64,000 nucleotides of DNA from Variovorax sp. WS11 (GTDB taxonomy: Bacteria > Pseudomonadota > Gammaproteobacteria > Burkholderiales > Burkholderiaceae_C): positions 2,294,001 through 2,358,000 of the forward strand of contig NZ_JAAGOW010000001.1 in the NCBI RefSeq assembly GCF_010499245.1, given 5' to 3'. The position numbers and the translations under genes were made by a program. This document shows, one piece after another, positions 28,392-39,373 of this stretch; within the stretch, counting starts at the first letter, position 1; each line of letters opens with the position of its first letter. Below the pieces are notes generated by a model that did no database searches, had not been told where the DNA came from, and worked only from the letters and a program-made list of their open reading frames with translations.

Positions 28392-29453
28392 TCAGCGCCG
28401 CTCGACGATCATCGGCGCCAGCTGCAGCCCGTTGCGCACCTGCTCGGCCGTGTCGCGCGCCTGGTCGCGCGAGGCATAGGGCCCGGCCTGCAGCCGGTAG
28501 GTGCCGCGCTCCGCGAACACGTTGAGCGCGCCGGCCAGCGCCGGCATGCTGCGGGCCACTTGCTGCTGGAAGCGCTCGACCCCGTCGCGCTGGCTGAAGG
28601 CGCCCAGCTGAACCCAGAAGCCCGATGTGGCCGCGGACAGCGACCTCGGCGCGGCTTCGTCGGTGGCGGCCGGTGCCGGTGCCGGTGCCGCCTCGGGCGC
28701 CAGCGGCGGCAGGGCGCCGAGCTCGCGCACCTCCGCGCGCGGCATGGCCACGACGGGCGAGGTCAGCGCCGCGGGTACGGCGACCGCAACAGCCTCGGAC
28801 GCGATCGGCGCCGCGACGGGGCTCGCCGCCAGCGCCGTCGGCGGCACGCCCGGCGCCGCCTGCGCCAGCGCGGTGTCGCCGCGCCGCCAGGTGCCCGCGC
28901 GGATGTCCGCATTCGTGATGCGCTCGATCTCCACCGGCGCCACCCCGCGCAGCAGGTCGAGCTTGTAGGCCGCGGTGTAGCTCAGGTCGATGATGCGGTC
29001 CTCGTGGAAGGGTCCGCGGTCGTTCACCCGCACGATCACCTCGCGCCCGTTGGCCGGATTGCGCACGCGCACGTAGCTGGGCAGCGGCAGGGTCTTGTGC
29101 GCGGCCGTCATTGCGTACATGTCGTAGGGCTCGCCGCTGGCTGTGGATTGCGCGTGGAATTTGCGGCCGTACCAGGAGGCCAGCCCGGTCTCGCGCCATG
29201 GCCGGTCGTCGGTGATCGGCACGTAGGAGCGGCCCAGCACCGCATAGGGCTTGCTGGTGCCGCCGCTGCCGCGGATGGATTCGACGCGCGGTTCGGCATC
29301 GGCGACCTGGCCCAGGCCGGAGGGCGGGTTCGCGTCGGCGCCGTCGCGCCCGATGCCGGAGCCGCCGCGCGGCCCGCTGGCGCAGCCGGCCAGCAGCGCC
29401 AGCACCGCGCCGGCGACCAGCGCGAGAGCGCGCGTGCCGGCCGGGCTAGCCAA
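28392..29453 (-). CDS. rlpA: Septal ring lytic transglycosylase RlpA family lipoprotein
   Basis: 353 residues. The lipobox LLAGC gives lipid attachment at Cys24. A double-psi beta-barrel domain (about 85-185) holds GLASWYGRKFHAQSTASGE, MTAAHKTLP and VRVNDRGPF with the catalytic-site residues. An Ala- and Val-rich linker leads to a C-terminal SPOR domain (about 275-353) that binds denuded septal peptidoglycan. Acts at the outer membrane on glycan strands without stem peptides. Its start overlaps the end of glnE by 8 bp, which suggests coupling. Ends 7 bp from the convergent sigma gene. Confidence 0.92.
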   Translation of the reverse strand: MASPAGTRALALVAGAVLALLAGCASGPRGGSGIGRDGADANPPSGLGQVADAEPRVESIRGSGGTSKPYAVLGRSYVPITDDRPWRETGLASWYGRKFHAQSTASGEPYDMYAMTAAHKTLPLPSYVRVRNPANGREVIVRVNDRGPFHEDRIIDLSYTAAYKLDLLRGVAPVEIERITNADIRAGTWRRGDTALAQAAPGVPPTALAASPVAAPIASEAVAVAVPAALTSPVVAMPRAEVRELGALPPLAPEAAPAPAPAATDEAAPRSLSAATSGFWVQLGAFSQRDGVERFQQQVARSMPALAGALNVFAERGTYRLQAGPYASRDQARDTAEQVRNGLQLAPMIVERR

Positions 29454-32247
29454 ACACCGCCTTCCACAAGGCCAGCATGGCCTCGCGCTCGGCCGCGAGC
29501 GCGCTCATCGGCACCTGCGTCGGCTCTTCGTTGAGCCGAGCCCGGTGCTGCACGCGGCGCAGCTCGCGGTAAGCCGACGCGGCGTTGCGGCCGATGCCCT
29601 CGGGCAGCAGGCCCGCCTCCTCGGCGCGGATCAGCAGGGCGATATTGCCCACGTTCGGGATCAGCTCGCGATGCGTCTTCGCTTCCGACAGCACCAGGAA
29701 CTGCACCGCGAACTCGGCATCGACCATGCCGCCGGGACTGTGCTTGACGTCGAAGCGGTCGGCCTTCACCGGCCGCGCGGCGCGCACCTTCTCGCGCATC
29801 GCGACGATCTCGGCTTTGAGCGCGTCTCGATCGCGCGGCGCCGTGATCACCGCCTCGCGAATGCGGTCGAAGCGACCGCACAGCGAGCAGTCGGCGCTGT
29901 CGTCGGGCCCCGTCGCCATGTCCACGAAGCGCGCTCGCGTCATGGCCTGGTGCTCCCAGGTCCATGCGGTGTTGCTGCCGCGGCCCAGCTGGTATTTCTC
30001 GTAGGCGTCGAAGCTGGTGGTGAGCAGGCCGGAGTTGCCGTTGGGCCGAAGCGCCGTGTCGATTTCGAACAGGTCGCCCTCGCGGGTCTTCACCGTGAGC
30101 CAGTTGATCAGCTTGCGCACGTAGGCCGCATAGACCTCGCCGGCGCGCTCGTCGTCGTCGTCGTAGACGAACACGATGTCCAGGTCGCTGCCGTAGCCGA
30201 GCTCCTTGCCGCCCAGCTTCCCGTAGCCGACGATCGCGAAGCGCGGCGCCTCGCGATGCGGGTTGCGCACCTGCGGCCAGCACCAGCGCGCGGTCAGGCG
30301 CAGCACCGCGTCGGCCAGGGCGCTCAGGTCGTCCGCCACCTGCTCGACCGTGATGTGGCCCTCGACGTCGCGCGCCAGCGTGCGGAACAGCTCCGCGTGG
30401 TGCGCGTGGCGCAGCAGGTTCAGCAGGCGCTCCTCGTCGGCCTCGCCGGTCTGGCGCAGCGCCAGGTGGCGCGCTTCCAGCTCGCGCTCGAACTCGGCGG
30501 CCGAGAAGCGCCCGGCCAGCATCTCGGGGCTGGCCAGCTCGTCGATCACGCCCGGGTGCTGCATCAGGTAGCGCGCCGGCCAGCGCGCCGAGCCCAGCAG
30601 GCGCAGCAGCCGCTCCTGCACCGCCGGCCGCTCGACCAGCAGGGCGATGTAGTTCTCGCGCCGCATCAGCGGCTCGATCCATTCGGCCCAGCGCAGCGCG
30701 CCGTCGATGTGGCGGGCGATCTGGCCCGCGGCATCGCCGTCGGGTTCGCGCAGCCACTGGCCGGTACGCTGAACCAGCTGGCGCAGGCGGACGCGGGTCT
30801 CGTCGCGCAGGGCCTGCACGCGCGGGCTGTCGGACCAGGCCTGGATGCGCTCGGCAAAGGGCGCAGGCAACTCCTCGATCAGGTCGCTCAGGTCGGCCGG
30901 CGCGGCACCGGCCGATTTGCCGTTGCAGCGCGTGCAGGGCTGCTTCTTGCCACCCAGCAGCTTGTCGAACTCCTGGGCCACGAACTCGCGATGCGCATCC
31001 AGCTGCGCCAGGAAGGGGCAGCACCCCTCGTAGCCCAGCGTGTGCGCGATCCAGCGCAGGTCCTCGTCCTGCACCGGCAGCACATGGGTCTGCTGGTCGT
31101 CCAGGTACTGGATGCGGTGCTCGACGCGGCGCAGGAACTCATAGGCCGCGGCCAGTGCATCGGCCGTTTCCTGCGGCATCAGGTTGGCGCGCGCCAGGCG
31201 CTGCAGGGCATCGAGCGTGGGCCGGGTGCGCAGCTCAGGGAACTGGCCGCCGCGCACCACCTGCAGCAGTTGGACGATGAATTCGATCTCGCGGATGCCG
31301 CCGCGCGAGAGCTTGACGTCGTTGGCGCGCTCGGGCCGTCCGGCGCTGCGGCGCGCGGCCTGCTCGCGGATCTGCCGGTGCAGGGTGCGCAGCGAGTCGA
31401 ACACGCTGTAGTCCAGGTAGCGGCGGAAGACGAAGGGCAGCACCGCCCCGCGCAGCGCGTGGGCCGAGCCGTCGGCAATCGCGCCCTGCGGCGCCACCAC
31501 CCGGCTCTTGAGCCAGGCGAAGCGCTCCCATTCGCGGCCCTGCACCTGGAAATACTCTTCCAGCGCGTCCAGCGAGACCACGCTGGGCCCCGAGTTGCCG
31601 TTGGGCCGCAGCGCGAGGTCGACGCGGAACACGAAGCCATGCTCGGTGGTGTCGCCCACCATCGCGTAGATGCGCTTGACGGCGCGCGAGAAGAATTCCT
31701 GGTTGGCCAGCCGCGCGCGCCCCTGCGCATCGCCCGCGGTCTCGCCGTCGTGGTCGTAGAGGTAGATCAGGTCGATGTCGCTCGACACATTGAGCTCGCG
31801 CGCGCCGAGCTTGCCCATGCCCACCACCCAGAGCTGGGCGCGCTGTCCCGTGGGGCCGGTCGGCGCGCCATGCTGCGTCTCGAGCTCGGCACAGGCTTCG
31901 CGGCAGGCGACGTCGAGGGCGAACTCGGCGAGCTCGGTGACGGCGGTGGTGACCACCGCCAGCGGTGCCTGCTGTTCGCAGTCCAGCGTGATCAGCCGCT
32001 CCATCACCAGCTGACGCACGATGCGCAGCGCATCGGCCACGCTGTCGCCGCGCTCGCGCAGCGCGGCGTAGGCCTGCGCCATGCCGGGACGCCGCGGTTC
32101 GCCGGCCGGCAGCAGCGCCAGCTCGCCGGCATAGCGGCGCCGCAGGCGTTGCACGAAACGCGAGGAGGCCGCGAGCGGCGGCACGTGCGGCGCATCCGCT
32201 GCGCCGGCCTGGGTATCGGTGGAACCCGTTGGGAGGCTCGCAGTCAT
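29446..32247 (-). CDS. glnE: Bifunctional glutamine synthetase adenylyltransferase/deadenylase GlnE
   Basis: 933 residues. Two nucleotidyltransferase domains are visible, one with VSSDIDLIYLYDHDGE (N-terminal, deadenylation) and one with YGSDLDIVFVYDDDDE (C-terminal, adenylylation), each followed by a helical region; RPNGNSG occurs after both, as in the family. The enzyme adjusts glutamine synthetase activity to nitrogen supply together with PII. ATG 32247 was chosen because the longer frame overlaps the divergent yhdP start. Only 25 bp separate the two start codons. Confidence 0.95.
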   Translation of the reverse strand: MTASLPTGSTDTQAGAADAPHVPPLAASSRFVQRLRRRYAGELALLPAGEPRRPGMAQAYAALRERGDSVADALRIVRQLVMERLITLDCEQQAPLAVVTTAVTELAEFALDVACREACAELETQHGAPTGPTGQRAQLWVVGMGKLGARELNVSSDIDLIYLYDHDGETAGDAQGRARLANQEFFSRAVKRIYAMVGDTTEHGFVFRVDLALRPNGNSGPSVVSLDALEEYFQVQGREWERFAWLKSRVVAPQGAIADGSAHALRGAVLPFVFRRYLDYSVFDSLRTLHRQIREQAARRSAGRPERANDVKLSRGGIREIEFIVQLLQVVRGGQFPELRTRPTLDALQRLARANLMPQETADALAAAYEFLRRVEHRIQYLDDQQTHVLPVQDEDLRWIAHTLGYEGCCPFLAQLDAHREFVAQEFDKLLGGKKQPCTRCNGKSAGAAPADLSDLIEELPAPFAERIQAWSDSPRVQALRDETRVRLRQLVQRTGQWLREPDGDAAGQIARHIDGALRWAEWIEPLMRRENYIALLVERPAVQERLLRLLGSARWPARYLMQHPGVIDELASPEMLAGRFSAAEFERELEARHLALRQTGEADEERLLNLLRHAHHAELFRTLARDVEGHITVEQVADDLSALADAVLRLTARWCWPQVRNPHREAPRFAIVGYGKLGGKELGYGSDLDIVFVYDDDDERAGEVYAAYVRKLINWLTVKTREGDLFEIDTALRPNGNSGLLTTSFDAYEKYQLGRGSNTAWTWEHQAMTRARFVDMATGPDDSADCSLCGRFDRIREAVITAPRDRDALKAEIVAMREKVRAARPVKADRFDVKHSPGGMVDAEFAVQFLVLSEAKTHRELIPNVGNIALLIRAEEAGLLPEGIGRNAASAYRELRRVQHRARLNEEPTQVPMSALAAEREAMLALWKAVFG

Positions 32248-32272
32248 AATTCCCGTCACAGCGCGATCCTCA

Positions 32273-35200
32273 ATGAACGACACGACGTCTTCCCCTTCAC
32301 GTCTGCTCAAGATCACCGCTGTGGCGGCACGCTGGTTGTTGGGTTTGCTGATCGGTGCATGGCTGCTGCTTGCGCTGTCAGTTCTAGTCCTACACGCGTG
32401 GATTGTGCCGCGAATCGGCGACTACCGTGGCGCGCTCGAGGCGCAGGCCAGCAAGGCCATCGGGGTACCGGTGCGCATCGGCTCCATCACGGCCAAGGGC
32501 GGTACCCTGTTTCCGAGCTTCGAGCTGCGCGAAGTGGTGCTGCACGACTCCCAGCAGCGCGAGGCCCTGCGCCTGGCACGGGTGGTGGCCAGCGTCTCGC
32601 CGCGCTCGCTGTGGCGCCTGAACTTCGAGCAGCTCTACATCGAGAATCCCGCGGTGGAAGTGCGACGCGATGCCGCCGGCAAGCTGCACGTGGCCGGCCT
32701 CAGCATGGACACCGACACCACCGGCGAAGGCCGCGGGGCCGACTGGTTCTTCGGCCAGCGCGAGTTCGTGATCCGGGGCGGCACCGTGCGCTGGACCGAC
32801 GAGAGCCGCGGCGCCCCGCCGCTTTTGCTGTCCGACGTGCAGTTCATCGCCCGCAACGGCCCCCGCAGCCACACGATGCGCCTCGACGCCACGCCGCCGG
32901 CCGGCTGGGGCGAGCGCTTCAGGCTGCTCGGCGCCTTCCGCCAGCCCCTGCTGTCGGTGCGCACCGGCAACTGGCACAGCTGGGACGGCGTGGCCTACGC
33001 CGAGCTGCCGCGCATCGACATCCGCCAGCTGGGCCAGTACGTGACGCTCGACGCCCGCATCCGCGAAGGCAATGGCGCGCTGCGGGTCTGGGCCGATGTC
33101 GACGACGGCCAGATCGCCGGCGGCACGGCCGACCTGGCACTGCTGAGCGTGGACGCCTCGCTGGGCAAGTCGCTCGAGCCGCTGGTGCTGCGCGCCGTCA
33201 CCGGCCGGCTGGCCGGGCGCATGACGCCGGAGGCCCTGGAGTTCTCCACCACCGACCTGCAGTTCCAGACCCCCGACGGCATGCGCTGGCCGGGCGGCAA
33301 CCTCTGGTTCCAGCACCTGCCTGCGAAGGGCCGGATCGCCGAGCGCGGCGCGTTGCGCGCCGACCGGCTCGACCTGGCGGCGCTGGCCATGATCGCCGAC
33401 CGGCTGCCGCTGGACGACAAGGCCCGCAAGACGATCGACGACCTGGCGCCGCGCGGCCTGATCGAGCGCATCGATGCGAGCTGGCAGGGCGCCCTGGGCG
33501 CGCCCGAGAGGTACCAGGCGCGTGGCCGCGTCAGCGCCTTCGGTGTCGCTTCGCAGGCCGCCGTCGAGACCGCGCCCGCAGCCCCGCCGGCCCCGCGCCG
33601 CGTTCCTCCGCCCGCTGCGGCGGCGCGCAGCGGCAGCGCCAACACCGCCGGCCGGCGCGCCTGGCATCCGCGGCGCCACCATCGACTTCGACGCCACCCA
33701 GGCCGGCGGCAGCGCCGCCTTGACCATCGCCAACGGCGCACTCGACTTCCCGGGCGTCTTCGAAGACCCGGTGATCCCGATCGACCAGCTGTCCGCCCAG
33801 CTCGTGTGGAAGGTCGACGGCGACAAGTCCCAGCTGCAGGTCTCGGGCCTCCGGTTTGCCAACGCCGATGCCGAGGGCGAGGCGCAGGCCAGCTGGCGCA
33901 CCAGCGACCCCGCCAGCTCCAGCAGCCGCTCGCGCTTTCCCGGCGTGCTGGACCTGCAGGGCAAGCTGACGCGCGCCGACGGCACCCGCGTGTTCCGCTA
34001 CCTGCCGCAGCACATCCCGAAGGAAACGCGCGACTATGTGCGCGACGCGGTGCAGAAGGGCATCGCCAGCGCGGTGGACTTCAAGGTCAAGGGCGACCTG
34101 TGGGACATGCCCTTCAAGGACCCCAAGCGCGGCGACTTCCGGATCGCCGCGCGCGTGGCGGACGTGCAGTACGCCTACGCGCCGCCGGTGGCCGGGTCGA
34201 GCAAGAACTGGCCGGCCCTGACCGGCCTCTCCGGCGAGCTGGTTTTCGAGCGCTCGGGCATGCAGGTGCGCAATGCCCGCGGGCGCCTCGCGGGCGCGCC
34301 CGGCATCGAGGTCCTCAAGGCCGAGGCCCAGATCCCCGACATGGACCACCATGCGCCGCTGCTCAAGGTCGACGCTCAGGCCAAGGGCCCGCTGGCCGAA
34401 CTGCTGCGCGCCGGAGCGCCGCTGGCGGGCGAGGCCGGCCCCACGCTGGCGAGCGCCCGCGCCACCGGCAACGCCGACTACCGGCTGCGCCTGGAGCTGC
34501 CGCTGGCCGCCATGGACAAGGCCAAGGTGCAGGCCAGCGTCGCGCTGGCCGACAACGACATCCAGATCCTGCCCGAGACCCCCACCCTGGGCCAGGCGCG
34601 CGGCACGCTGAACTTCACCGAAGGCGGCTTCTCGCTGGCCGGCGTGCAGGCGCGCGCGCTCGGCGGGGCCGTGCGCGTCGAGGGCGCGGGCCGCTGGGGC
34701 GCCACGCAGGAGCTGAGCCTGCGCGCCCAGGGCAGCGCCAGCGCCGAGGGCCTGCGCGCGGCGCGCGAGGTCGACTGGCTCGCGCGCCTGGCCAAGCACG
34801 CCACCGGCAGCACGCCCTACACCGCGTCCTTCTCGATGCGCGACGGCGCCTCCGAGTTCTCGCTGGCCAGCAGCCTGCAGGGCCTGGGCCTTCAGCTGCC
34901 CGCGCCGCTGGCCAAGCCGGCCGAAGAATCGATGCCGCTGTCGATCGAAAAGAAGATCGTGCAGCGCGAGACCCGCGCGAGCGGCGCCCCGCTGCTGCAG
35001 GACCGGTTCTCGATCGAACTGGGGCGCGTCGGCTCGGCCTCCTACGTGCGCGACATCTCCGGCGGCGAGGCCCGGGTGCTGCGCGGCGGCATCGGCATCG
35101 GCCTGTCCGCGGGCGAATCCGCGGCCGCGCCCGAGCGCGGCGTGCTCGCCAACATCCAGCTCGCGCGCATCGACGTGCCGGCCTGGCAGGCCCTCTTCGG

Positions 35201-36401
35201 CGACACCACCGGCAAGCCGGCCGAAGCGAGCGAGGGCGGCGACGATGCCTCGTCCTACCTGCCCACCATGCTCGTGGTGCGGGCCAAGGAGTTGGCGGTC
35301 GGCGGGCGCACGCTGCACGACGTGGTGATGGGCGGCACCCGCGAGGGAACGCTCTGGCGCGCCAACATCGACGCCGCCGAGCTCAACGGCTACGCCGAGT
35401 ACCGCAGTGCCCAGGCCGGGCGGCTCTATGCGCGGCTGGCGCGGCTGAAGATCGCGCCGAGCACCGCCACCGCGGTCGAATCGCTGCTGGACGAGCAGCC
35501 GGGCGACCTGCCCGCGCTGGACATCCAGGTCGACGACTTCGAGCTACTGGGCCGGCGGCTGGGCCGGGCCGAGATCGATGCCGTGAACCGCGGCGGCGCC
35601 GGGCGCGAATGGCGGCTCAACAAGCTGAGCTTCACGACGCCCGAAGCCAGCTTCACGGCGCAGGGCGCCTGGGCCGCCGCGCCCGCGGGAAGCGGCAGCG
35701 CGCGCGGGCGCGGCGAGCCGCGCCGCACCACCATGGACTTCAAGCTGGACATCACCGACGCCGGCGGCCTGCTCGGGCGCTTCGGCATGAAGGACGTGGT
35801 GCGCGCCGGCCGCGGCCGCCTCGAGGGCCAGGTGCACTGGAGCGGCTCGCCCTTCGCGCTCGACTACCCCAGCCTGGGCGGCCAGCTGAAGGTCGACGTC
35901 GAGGCCGGCCAGTTCCTCAAGGCCGAGCCCGGCATCGCCAAGCTGCTCGGCGTGCTGAGCCTGCAGGCGCTGCCGCGGCGGCTCACGCTCGACTTCCGCG
36001 ACGTGTTCAGCCAGGGCTTCAGCTTCGACTTCCTGCGTGGCGACGCCAAGATCAACCAGGGCGTGGCCAGCACCAACAACCTGCAGATGAAGGGCGTCAA
36101 CGCCGCGGTGCTGATGGACGGCTCGGCCGACATCGCGCGCGAGACGCAGGCGCTGCGCGTGGTCGTGGTGCCCGAGATCAACGCCGGTACCGCCGCACTG
36201 GTGGCGACCGCGATCAACCCCGCGATCGGCCTGGGCACCTTCCTCGCGCAGATGGTGCTGAGCCGCCCGCTCATCGCCGCCACCACGCAGGAGTTCCAGA
36301 TCGACGGCACCTGGGCCGATCCGAAGATCGTCAAGGTGCCGCGCCGCCCGCGGACGGAAGCGCTGGGCACGCCGGCTGCGCCCGCGCCCGCGGTACGCTG
36401 A
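32273..36401 (+). pseudogene. yhdP: YhdP family (AsmA-like) envelope protein, interrupted by a frame shift
   Basis: About 1375 codons in total. The first part (from ATG 32273) has an N-terminal TM helix (AVAARWLLGLLIGAWLLLALSVLVL), the family opening RIGDYRGALEAQASKAIGVPVRIG and a DUF3971-like region. At about 33648-33660 (GCCGGCCGGCGCGCC), in a Pro/Ala-rich linker, the coding signal moves to the +1 frame. It continues there as APGIRGATIDFDATQAGG, through YLPQHIPKETRDYVRDAV and the AsmA_2-like C-terminus to 36401. Third-base composition supports the change at this point. YhdP relatives are AsmA-family phospholipid-transport proteins spanning the periplasm. Either a sequencing indel or a recent mutation; neither half shows other damage. 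Confidence 0.85.
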
Positions 36402-36443
36402 CGAACGACGAACCACGCGCACAAGAGAAAGACGGAGCCCCTC

Positions 36444-37259
36444 ATGAAAGTCGCCGCCATCCAGATGGTCTCGGCCATCGCACGCGAAGCCAACCTCGCC
36501 CGCGCCCATGCGCTGCTGGGCGAAGCCGCCGCCGGTGGCGCCGAGCTGGCCGTGCTGCCCGAGTATTTCTGCATGATGGGCGCGCGCGACACCGACAAGC
36601 TGGGCCTGCGCGAGACCGCCGGCGCCGGCACGGTGCAGGGCTTCCTGGCCGACGCCGCGCGCGAGTTCGGCCTGTGGATCGTCGGCGGCACGCTGCCGCT
36701 CGAGACCGGCGACGAGACCCACGTCTTCAACAGCTCCCTGGCCTATTCGCCGGACGGCGAGCAGGTGGCGCGCTACGACAAGATCCACCTCTTCTTCTAC
36801 GACAACGGCCGCGAGCGCTACGACGAGCGCCGCGTGATCGCGCCCGGCACCGAGCCCGTCTGTTTCGACCTGCCCTCGCGCGACGGACATCGCTGGCGCA
36901 TCGGCATGAGCGTGTGCTACGACCTGCGCTTTCCCGAGCTCTACCGCGCGCTGGCCCGACGGGGCGCCGAGCTGCTGCTGGTGCCCAGCGCTTTCACCCA
37001 CACCACCGGCTCGGCCCACTGGGAGGTGCTCTTGCGCGCCCGCGCCATCGAGAACCTCTGCTGGGTGGTGGCGCCCGCCCAGGGCGGCACCCACGAGAAC
37101 CGGCGCCAGACCTGGGGCCAGTCGATGGTGGTGAACCCGTGGGGCGAGGTGGTGGCGCAGCGTGCCGTCGAGGAGGGCGTGGTGAGCTTCGAGCTCGACG
37201 CCCAGCAGATCGAGCGCGCGCGCACGCAGCTGCCGGCGCTTTCGCATCGCGTGCTCTGA
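36444..37259 (+). CDS. Carbon-nitrogen hydrolase (Nit1-like, probable deaminated glutathione amidase)
   Basis: 271 residues. The nitrilase-superfamily catalytic triad is clear: Glu40 (AVLPEYF), Lys113 (RYDKIHLF) and Cys158 (GMSVCYDLRFPELYRAL). The HLFFYDNG segment and the overall length fit the Nit1/YbeM group, which hydrolyses deaminated glutathione, rather than true nitrilases. The specific substrate is inferred. It lies 42 bp after yhdP and just before a histidine kinase gene; the yhdP-nitrilase-tldD order known in Burkholderiales is thus kept for the first two genes. Confidence 0.9.
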   Translation: MKVAAIQMVSAIAREANLARAHALLGEAAAGGAELAVLPEYFCMMGARDTDKLGLRETAGAGTVQGFLADAAREFGLWIVGGTLPLETGDETHVFNSSLAYSPDGEQVARYDKIHLFFYDNGRERYDERRVIAPGTEPVCFDLPSRDGHRWRIGMSVCYDLRFPELYRALARRGAELLLVPSAFTHTTGSAHWEVLLRARAIENLCWVVAPAQGGTHENRRQTWGQSMVVNPWGEVVAQRAVEEGVVSFELDAQQIERARTQLPALSHRVL

Positions 37260-37276
37260 AATACCTTCTGAAGCCG

Positions 37277-39349
37277 GTGTCCTCGACCACGCTGCCCATC
37301 GCAAGAACGGTCCGCGGGGCCTTTGCCGGCCTGCGCTCGCTGCGCAGGCTGCATTCGCTGTGGCAGCGCTGGTTCCTGTGGGTGATCCTGGCCGTGCTGG
37401 TGATCGCGCTCCTGGCCACCGTGGTGTGGCTGGCCGGTCGCCACGAGGTCGAGCAGGTGCAGACCGCGCTCGACCGCGACACCGCCGATGCCGTGTCGGA
37501 CCTGCGCAGCGGCCTGCAGCGCAATGCCCAGAGCCTGCGCGCCTCGCTGGCCAACGGCATGAACCGCGAGCGCTGGCCGACGGAGGCCGCGGCGCTGCTG
37601 CGCGAGCATCGCGAATGGCTGCGCGTCGAATGGCGGGACGCCGCGCTGCGTCCGCTGGCAACGGTCGACACGCCCTACCGCCAGCGGTTGTTCGACGACA
37701 GGAGCCGCGGCCCGGACCAGTCCGACGTCGCGCTCGCCTGCGCCGCCGCGCGCAAGGCCGGCGCGTCGGCCTACTCGCCGAGCCACTATGTCCCCTTCGT
37801 GCCCAGCGGCGGCCTCGAAGTGATGGAGCTGTGCCTGCCGGTCGACGGCGGCGGCTACCTGGTGGCCACCTATTCGCTGCGCGACACGCTGATCGAGCTG
37901 GTCGCGCCCACGCTCACGCGCGGCCAGGAAGTCGCCTTCACCGAGGCCGACGGCACGCGCCTGGTCGCCGTCGGCGCGGCGCGCCGCGTGGGCACGCGCG
38001 TCTTCACCGCGCAGCAGCTGGTCGACCTGCCCGGCACCGCGTTGATGCTGCGCGTGGACGGCTGGCGTGCCGCGCCCGACCTCTTTCCCAACCTGCTGAC
38101 AGCGCTGGTCACGGCGATCTCGATCGCGCTGGTGTCGGTGCTGGTGCTGCTGGCGCGCGACACGCGCCGCCGCCTGCGCGCCGAGCACGACCTGGCCGAC
38201 GCGCTGGCCTTCCGCAAGGCGATGGAGGACTCGGTCATCACCGGCCTGCGCGCACGCGACCTGCAGGGCCGCATCACCTACGTCAACCCGGCCTTCTGCG
38301 AGATGGTGGGCTTCAACGCCGAGGAGCTGATGAACCACGTCGGCGACGTCCCTTACTGGCCGACCGAGCTGGCGCAGGAATACCGCCAGCGCCAGGCCCT
38401 GCGCATGGCCGGCGGCGTGCCGCCGCGCGAGGGCTTCGAATCGGTCTTCATGCACAAGGACGGCCGGCGCTTCCCGGTGCTGATCTTCGAGGCGCCGCTG
38501 ATCAACGCGCAGCGCGCCCAGACCGGCTGGATGAGCGCCTTCATCGACATCAGCGAGCAGCGCCGCATCGAGGAGCTCTCGCGCGCCAGCCAGGAGCGCC
38601 TGCAGGCCAGCGCGCGGCTGGCAACCGTGGGCGAGATGGCCTCCCTGCTGAGCCATGAGCTGACCCAACCGCTGGCCGCCATCGCGAGCTACGCCAGCGG
38701 CTCGCTCAACCTGCTGCGCGGTGCCTCCGGCGGCGACCACGGCGATCATGGCGAGGTCGCGATGGCCGTGCGCCGCATCGCCGAGCAGGCCGATCGCGCG
38801 GGCCAGGTGATCCGCAGCGTGCACGACTTCGTGCGCCGCCGCGACCGCATCCGCGAGGCGGTCGCGCCGCACACCCTGATCGACGCCGTGCTGCCGCTGG
38901 TGCGCCTGCAGGCGCGCAAGCTCGGCGTGCGGGTCGACGTGCACTACGAGGAGCGCCTGCCGCGCGTGCTGTGCGACCGCACGCTGGTCGAGCAGGTGCT
39001 GCTGAACCTGGCGCGCAACGCCATGCAGGCCATGGACCTGCCCGAGCTGAGCGAGCGCGTGCTGCACATGCGCGTGGCGCGCGCCCGCGCCGTCGGCGAA
39101 AGCGGCGACACGCCCGACAAGGCCGACGTGCGCCGCTGGGTCGAGTTCTCGGTGGCCGACCGCGGTGCCGGCATCAGCGAGGAGGTGGCGGCGCGGCTCT
39201 TCACGCCCTTCTTCACCACGCGGCCCGACGGCATGGGCCTGGGCCTCAGCCTGTGCCGCACGGTGGTCGAGCAGCATGGCGGCGCGCTGGTGTTCGAGCC
39301 GCAGCGGCCGCGCGGCACGGTCTTCCGATTCACGCTCCCTGCGGCATGA
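37277..39349 (+). CDS. PAS-domain sensor histidine kinase of a FixL/TtrS-like two-component system
   Basis: 690 residues from GTG 37277; no ATG fits between the upstream stop and the first TM, and the start is therefore tentative. TM1 is at about 33-55 and a periplasmic sensor region runs to TM2 near 275-297. A PAS domain follows (ITYVNPAFCEMVGFNAEELM). The dimerisation/phosphoacceptor helix has His460 (LSHELTQPLAAIASYAS), a form typical of FixL/DctB-like kinases. The ATPase domain has LLNLARNAMQAM (N box), VADRGAGI (G1) and PDGMGLGLSLCRTV (G2). Partner of the regulator gene 24 bp downstream. The signal is unknown. Confidence 0.9.
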   Translation: MSSTTLPIARTVRGAFAGLRSLRRLHSLWQRWFLWVILAVLVIALLATVVWLAGRHEVEQVQTALDRDTADAVSDLRSGLQRNAQSLRASLANGMNRERWPTEAAALLREHREWLRVEWRDAALRPLATVDTPYRQRLFDDRSRGPDQSDVALACAAARKAGASAYSPSHYVPFVPSGGLEVMELCLPVDGGGYLVATYSLRDTLIELVAPTLTRGQEVAFTEADGTRLVAVGAARRVGTRVFTAQQLVDLPGTALMLRVDGWRAAPDLFPNLLTALVTAISIALVSVLVLLARDTRRRLRAEHDLADALAFRKAMEDSVITGLRARDLQGRITYVNPAFCEMVGFNAEELMNHVGDVPYWPTELAQEYRQRQALRMAGGVPPREGFESVFMHKDGRRFPVLIFEAPLINAQRAQTGWMSAFIDISEQRRIEELSRASQERLQASARLATVGEMASLLSHELTQPLAAIASYASGSLNLLRGASGGDHGDHGEVAMAVRRIAEQADRAGQVIRSVHDFVRRRDRIREAVAPHTLIDAVLPLVRLQARKLGVRVDVHYEERLPRVLCDRTLVEQVLLNLARNAMQAMDLPELSERVLHMRVARARAVGESGDTPDKADVRRWVEFSVADRGAGISEEVAARLFTPFFTTRPDGMGLGLSLCRTVVEQHGGALVFEPQRPRGTVFRFTLPAA

Positions 39350-39373
39350 AACTGCCTTGAGCTCTTACCTGCG

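Noticed and set aside
32219..39349. A single 2376-codon open frame spanning yhdP, the nitrilase and the histidine kinase
   Set aside because: It joins the 5' part of yhdP and the kinase, which happen to share a frame, through a middle that is an out-of-frame reading of yhdP and the nitrilase gene. The middle is Arg/Gly/Pro-rich nonsense typical of shadows in GC-rich DNA.
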